64,000 nt of DNA, taken from the NCBI GenBank assembly GCA_037501455.1, contig CM074858.1:95638001-95702000 (forward strand), written 5' to 3'. Each line of letters opens with the position of its first letter. The first letter of the stretch is position 1. A model generated the notes under the pieces. It had not been told where the DNA came from and did no database searches. It saw only the letters and a list, made by a program, of their open reading frames with translations. This document shows, one piece after another, positions 58,477 through 64,000 of the stretch. Source of the stretch: Lantana camara. Taxonomy: Eukaryota > Streptophyta > Magnoliopsida > Lamiales > Verbenaceae. Made by a program: the position numbers and the translations under genes.

Positions 58477-59700
58477 CTCGACGAAATTATCAGATTCCTC
58501 CAGGATGGAACCAGCCCAAGCGACAAAGTTGAGGCTCGAAAAATCAGAAACAAAGCCCCTCGCTTCTCATTGGACACCGAGGGTCGACTATTCAAGCGAT
58601 CCTTCCAAGGCCCACCGATGAGATGCTTGAGACCCTCGCAGGCCAAGGAAGTTTTAGAACATGTGCACAATGGAAGTTGCGGGAACCACTCGGGCGGTCG
58701 AATCTTGGCAAAGAAAATCTTAAGGAGTGGGTTCTACTGGCCCTCGGTGCTACGGGATGCCATTAGCTACTCCAAGAAATGTCCTAAGTGCCAATTTCAT
58801 TCTAACACCCCTCAGTTGCCGGCAGCTCAAATGATTCCTATTGATGTTTCGTGGCCTTTTGATCAGTGGGGCATTGATATTGTGGGACCCCTCCCAATGG
58901 CGGTCGGACAAAAGAAATTCGTAATACTCGCCGTGGATTATTTCACTAAGTGGGCTGAAGCCGAAGCGGTCGCCAAGATAACGTTCAAGGTCGTGAGAGA
59001 CTTCATTTGGAAAAACATCATCTGCAGATATGGTATCCCGAAGGTACTCATCTCAGACAACGGCTCCCAGTTTATCGCTGCCGACACGCGAGATTGGTGC
59101 TATGAGCTAGGGATTGAACAGCGATTCACCTCCGTGGGCCACCCTCAAGCCAATGGTTAAGCGGAGGTGACCAATCGAACCATACTCCATCTGAAGACGA
59201 TGCTCGAAAGTAAGAAGGGAGAATGGGCTGAAGAACTCCAAGGAGCCCTGTGGGCATACCGTACTACTCCACGAGCGGAAACAGGAGAAACTCCTTACTC
59301 CCTCGTTTATGGCTCCGAGGCTATGATACCTTCGGAAATTGCTCAAGAATCCACACGCGTTGCCTATTTCGTGCCTGCGGTCAACGAGGCCAATCGGGCG
59401 TTCGAATTAGATTTGTTGGACGAGAGGAGGAATACTGCTTGGGCACGTATCCACAAATACAAAGCAACCGTAGCCCGTCAGTACAACAAACTTGTTAAAT
59501 AGAGAACTTTCCAGTTAGGGGACTTGGTCCTCAAAAAAGTTGAAGTCTCTAAACATGTGGGTAAGTTGGACCCCAATTGGGAAGGCCCCTTCAAAGTCAT
59601 TTAGGTACGAGCAAATAACACCTACCTGCTGGAGACTTTGCAAGGCGAGCGTCTCCCTAGGCCGTGGAATGCATGTAACCTTAGAAGATTCTACGTGTAA
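58477..59700 (+). pseudogene. Ty3/gypsy integrase and pol C-terminus
   Basis: The zinc-binding part has HNGSCGNHSGGR...CPKCQ (H-H-C-C). The DDE core has QWGIDIVGPLP (first Asp), LISDNGSQF (second Asp) and HPQANG followed by TAA 59158-59160 and AEVTNR (catalytic Glu). The family reads HPQANGQAEVTNR here, so the stop replaces Gln. After that come GALWAYRTTPRAETGETPYS and GDLVLKKVE...GKLDPNWEGPFKV, with TAG at 59500-59502 and 59602-59604. The natural end is TAA 59698-59700. Apart from stops the catalytic set is complete. Confidence 0.88.
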
Positions 59701-60744
59701 ACATCAGTTTTTTTTGTAATTGCCCGTTGGCGGCATGGGGTGCTTTCTTTTGACAGAAAACATATTGTATTCATTTTGGAAATTGCAAGTATAACAGTAA
59801 GCATTTGGTTTTTTTGATTATGTCATTTATTTGCTTTCCTATTGGTTAATGATTTGAGCAACAGAAGGCCTACTCCGTGTCGAGCATCCTCCACGTCGAA
59901 CGGCCTACGTAATACCCCAATCGTTTCGAAGCAACGACGTCTGGGTGTTGATAACCATCCACCCGGAATAGTTTGTCGATTCGCGAGTGTATAAAATCTT
60001 AAGAACGACCGTGTCAAATGGCGGGATGCTAAATGATTAATTTACGCCAGCTGGGTGCTCGCTGCTCCAGTTCGGGCTCGTAAACCCCCGATGACCCTCA
60101 GCTTATTGAGTAAGAACACACTCGTAAAATAGCGGATCCTAGACCAATCCTTTCAGGGGTTCCTCGAAATGACGCTAACCCTACGGTTACGTTCTCTTTA
60201 ATCCCATACTTAGCAAATCCTACTGTTGATTTTTAAAGTTTATACAACCCAAGGGAGCGTTCGAGACAAGGGTGCACATCATTGGGCCAATACTTAGGCA
60301 AATCCCCAGAGGTTTCCTAAGTTCAAATTCGAACCCCTTTACGAATACAGCCAGGGAAAACACCCTCGCGCCCGTACTTGTACCCCTCAAATCGCTAGAC
60401 GCTGCCAAACCTTAAACTGGTGACGCATTGTGACGAGTGCCAGGGCACTCTCAAAGAAGAACGCCCTCGTGCACACACACGCTCATCGCAAACGCTCAAA
60501 CACAGGAGACCAATATAAAAACGGCGAGCGTAACGAAACAACATCATTCATCATTCAAAAGTAAAAGAGAAAGTATTTAAACATTCAAGCAGTGAAAGAA
60601 GAGTCTCAATATATGGAAAGAAGCATAAAAGGATCCAAAATGTTCAAGAAACTAGCTGGAGGATTGGGTACAGACATAAATTGTTCATAAGTAAGACAAG
60701 GAATTTAAACCAGCAAGGAAAGGGACTCAACAACCAAGAGATCA
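59701..60744. other. Spacer between pol and the antisense gene
   Basis: Non-coding on both strands as far as can be seen; short open frames look like chance. It should contain the 3' untranslated region of the minus-strand gene. Confidence 0.5.
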
Positions 60745-63617
60745 TCACTGGGCTTGAAAATCAGGCTCCGGAGGGGCAGTCGCAAGAGGAACCGGGGCCA
60801 ACACGTTAGCGTCAGAAGTTTGAGCCTCGCCAATTTCCTGGACATCCGCAGTATCCATGACGGTGCCCTCGTCCTCTATTTGGATGGGATCGGGACCTAG
60901 AGTATTGGCCGCTATGAACTCCCGCTGGAGCGTCTGCACCAACTCCTGGTACTCCGGCTCCGCCAAACTCTCAGTGGGATCCTCGTCTTGGACCATAGGC
61001 TCGCAGTTTTCATCCAGATCCATACGTAAGCGCACGTCGGTTCGAGCGCTATCAGGAGCCAAGCCAAGCTTCACCATTTGCCCGATAGCTTTATGGAAGA
61101 AACGCCGAGCATTGTCCAAGCACTGGATGTTAGCTGCGAACACGAAGGCCTTGGAGCGTACGAACTTCATCACTGCCTCCCAAGATAACCTTGCTTCCAA
61201 GCCCTGTACCTTGCCTTGCAAATCAGCAAGGGCCTTCTTTGTCTCCTCGTTTTGGCGAGTGCTCTCTGCCAGCTGCTCACCCAGTTCTCTATTCTGCACC
61301 TTCAGCTGGTCCCGCTCCTCCTTCAGTTTCCTATGACGCTCGTCAAGGACCAGATAAGCGTCGTGTGATTTCTTCAGATTTTCCTTTAACTGATCCTTCT
61401 CAAGGTTGGCAGCAGTCAATTGGGCGTGGATGTTGTCGTAATCCTCTTGCAATTGGCCGGGATCAGAGATTCGCAATAATTTCTTGTATTTGGCCTTATG
61501 ATTGGAGTAGGCCTGCGCTCAACCCTACAAATTCTTCAACCTGGGGATCACCTCCTGGAAAGTCAGAAACAAAGGTTAGCGTTAAAGTGGGAATACTGGA
61601 AGTTGGAATTCCCCGTAAAGTATTGAGGACTCACCGTTAGTAGGCGTGACAAGCGTCATCAGCAACACGAGCGGCGTCGTGCTCGTTCAGCTTATCGTGA
61701 TCGCCGGAAAATTGGAGTTTTCCGACGATGTCCGAGACGAGGTTCACGGAGTAGGCGCACTTCTTCAGAAGCACGGGTCCCTCAGTCCGCTGGCGCTTGT
61801 AGCGACTGTCGCCTTTGCAGCCTATCCTCCAGAACTCCTCATCCTCTGATGAGGAGGTGTCGCTGCCCTCACCCTTATGTCCCACTACCACCTCTTTCCC
61901 CTTGCCTGAAATCGGGAGGGAGTCCGGCAACCTCTTCCTCTTTCCTTGACGGTCGGCCCGGATGGTTTCATGGATACGGACCATTTCCCCCGAGCGGTTT
62001 CGAGAGCCGCTCGAACTCAGTGAAATAGGACCCTCGGTGGCCACCGGCGGAGGAGTAGCCCCGCGGGTACCGTCCACCGTCAAATCCTCGATGGGGCACC
62101 TACGGGGAGCTTCGTTCCCCGCACGTCCACGAGTGCCGTCTTGTCCTCGGTCGGCCCCTCGCCTAGTTCCCCTTCCCCTCGGAGCGTTGGGAGGGCGGAT
62201 TTGCTGCTGTTGCGAGGGCTGAGGGTCGGCGGCGGGTACCTGGATGCCCAACATGCGAGAAAGAGGCTCGGCATTCATACCTTGCGATAGTATTTGAACA
62301 CCTGCAAGTAAGAAGAAACGAGCGTCAGAAGTTGGTTGCTTGGGTCACAGATACAAAAATACAACAATCACACTAAGTTAGGAGGCTATTCTAAAAGTTA
62401 GAGCAGTTAGTTCCTAGAATCTAATCGTCGAGGGCCATGATGTCAGCTGGAGGGTTGAGTATCATGTCTGGAGGGCAAGATGAGCCATAACGGAACAACA
62501 CTCCCTCGTTCTTCATCAGAGTCTCAGCCTTGATCCACTTTCTCTCACTCCTCATCTCGAGGGCTAATCCCTTCGCCCAATCCTCAAAGGCTTTATTCCT
62601 CACCCTTTCCCTAACCAGAGGACCCTCGCCATATATTAACCACTCTCGGTGAACCCCAAAAATTCCTCCGGGGGCCCCCACGAAGAAATACTTCTCCTTC
62701 CAGTGCTCGCCGTAGGAGGTGGATGGGGAGTCTATCATCTTAAAGCCCGACTTGGCCTGGGCGTAATAGAACCCGTCCGTAGGTGACGAGCTTGGCGAGC
62801 GGGCTACTTGTATCAAACTGTCAAAATTGGCGATCGAGGATGCGTGGCCTAAGGCTCTCATCGTTATTATGAAGGTGTTGATTAAGGCTATGCCGTTGGG
62901 CAGAATTTGGGAAGGGCAAAGCCCTAGATGATGGTAGATGATAGCAGCGGCATGAGCAATTGGAAACCTCAGGCCCCCGGCTAGGACAGCATCCCAGTAA
63001 ACCGTTATCATCCCAAGTGGCGGTCGGTTGGCCCTCTCTCCTTCCTCAGGAAGTCGCATGGGGAATATCGCTTCATCCCAGTACACCTTTGCTCTCAACT
63101 CCTCCAAATCATCGAGCGTCAGAATACTCTCAATTTCATCCGGGGATCTGTCGGTTTGGTGAGGATTGTCTTGCCTTACTCGCGTTGCCGGTTCTTTTCC
63201 CCTTCTTTGGCGCCTCCTGGAGGGTTCAGTCTCAAATTGACGCCCGGATGGCCCTGCCTCACCCTCGGGAGCCATCACAACCACTGTGATCCTGTGATCT
63301 TGGGGTCTCACGGCACTATTCAACACCGGGAATACTCTCTCTCCCTGCCTCTGCATTTCCATCACGTTGTGCATCTCTTCAAAGAGGTCATTTAACCCTC
63401 CAGGAGCACGCTCGTTCATCCCTTGGACGGCGGCGTCCACCTCTTCATCCCTGGCATCAGCCGGAGCCTGGGCCACTGGAATCGCCATGGGAATCCCCTC
63501 ACCTGGGGACGCTCTAGCCATGGGAACAGCTGTAGGTACATCACCATGAGGGGAAGAGCTTCCCACCGACATCTCATCAATCTCCTTCACATAGTCGTCT
63601 ACGGGGAGTCTGGCCAT
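60745..63617 (-). pseudogene. Antisense gene of the Tat element (putative gypsy-type transposon domain), three exon blocks
   Basis: Block 1 (63617-62421) starts MARLPVDDYVKEIDEMSVGS. It has a charged N-terminus and a conserved region with FPIAHAAAIIYHHLGLCPSQ, LPNGIALINTF, FYYAQAKSGFKMID and KEKYFFVGAPGGIFG, resembling the plant family annotated as putative gypsy-type transposon (PF04195-like). Block 2 (about 62301-61637) begins after a clear acceptor (CTTGCAG at 62302) and is low-complexity Arg/Gly/Ser-rich. It ends at TAA 61637-61639 next to a donor GTGAGT. Block 3 (about 61554-60745) has a long coiled coil (LKEERDQLKVQNRELGEQL) and an acidic tail, with TAG 61525-61527 and TGA 61519-61521 near its start. 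I see no clean donor after block 1, which ends at TAG 62421. The function of such antisense ORFs is unknown. Probably inactive in this copy. Confidence 0.65.
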
Positions 63618-63893
63618 ACCTACCCTATAATTCTTTGAAAACGCAAAAGTATTGTAGAAGATGGAGAAGGAAGTCTCAGAATTCCACAACAGAAGGGAAT
63701 TTCTTCACTCAGGAGTTTCGCTCTCTCAACCTAAATCTAAAGTTAGTACAGAAAACAAGTGTTATGGAGTTTTACCTAGAGTTTGAAGAACGGAAACTCG
63801 CCGGAATCAGTAAAAGTTGCAGAGATTTCTTGCTGTGTATATGCTTGAAGAAGACGACAAGCGTGAAAGAGATCCTAAAATGCTGTAAATCCC

Positions 63894-63902
63894 TATTTAT
63901 AG
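63894..63902 (-). promoter_or_regulatory. TATA box for the antisense gene
   Basis: Minus-strand CTATAAATA followed by GGGATTTACAGC lies about 280 bp upstream of the antisense ATG at 63617. A donor-like TCTAG/GTAAAA in between may mark a leader intron. It would make the gene independent of the LTR promoter. Confidence 0.55.
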
Positions 63903-64000
63903 GGGATAACTTACATTGATTAGGGCTTGGGATTTCAAATGGCAATCATTTCCCGCCTAGGAAATCCCCCCACTTTTGGTAACCGCCTCACGTCTCCCGG

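Larger units (their letters stand above)
53395..64000 (+). mobile_element. Internal region of a Tat-lineage Ty3/gypsy retrotransposon (3' end outside window)
   Basis: Order: gag (53494-55400), protease (about 55700-56040), RT (56684-57416), RNase H (57490-57950), a second archaeal-type RNase H (57970-58370), integrase (58600-59700), spacer, then an antisense gene (60745-63617). A second RNase H plus an antisense ORF before the 3' LTR is characteristic of the Tat lineage. The sense frame is broken by seven TAA/TAG codons, two gag frameshifts and a 68-bp duplication. Confidence 0.9.

Noticed and set aside
60857..61640. Plus-strand frames of 159 and 149 codons
   Set aside because: Antisense to the coiled-coil block of the minus-strand Tat gene; Ser/Cys-rich composition mirrors it.

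Overview
The window is plant nuclear DNA, most likely from a eudicot. It is AT-rich, has spliced genes, and is dominated by nested plant transposable elements (Ty3/gypsy, Ty1/copia, Mutator-like, hAT, a SINE-like repeat). The species cannot be fixed from the sequence alone. Only two genes look like intact host genes: a two-exon gene for a 120-residue basic protein (36002-37109, +) and an IDA-LIKE secreted-peptide gene (46995-47237, -). A CC-NB-LRR disease-resistance gene (25039-28125, -) is a pseudogene with at least six lesions.

Layout. 1-11239: the 3' end of a Ty3/gypsy element with a very long LTR (1443-10140), split by an almost intact 4.8 kb Mutator-like element (3614-8388) with a 9-bp target duplication. 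Behind it lie an opposite-strand LTR fragment and a truncated second copy of the same LTR family. 12380-17976: a decayed Athila-like element on the minus strand whose LTR contains a 1970-bp solo LTR. 17986-22330: two non-autonomous Mutator-like elements flanking a DUF4283/zinc-knuckle remnant. 25039-28125: NLR pseudogene. 28946-31548: a copia pol remnant interrupted by a 1520-bp solo LTR. 34436-37109: the small two-exon gene. 37110-46994: gene-poor AT-rich DNA with short inverted-repeat elements. 46995-49086: the IDA-LIKE gene, an upstream segment shared with the other gene's leader intron, a hAT element and a SINE-like repeat. 52538-64000: the 5' part of a GC-richer Tat-lineage Ty3/gypsy element with LTR, gag, protease, RT, two RNase H domains, integrase and an antisense gene. 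Its 3' LTR lies beyond the window.

How the parts relate. In the Tat-type element the sense strand encodes gag-pol and the opposite strand a separate spliced gene with its own TATA box. The sense frame carries seven premature TAA/TAG codons, most or all explainable as Gln codons hit by C-to-T change, plus a 68-bp tandem duplication.

The most unusual structural signal is three arrays of short GC-rich hairpins in two Ty3-type LTR elements (1239-1386, 2816-2938, 29676-29930). Arm sequences differ from hairpin to hairpin, but the two arms change together and stay complementary.
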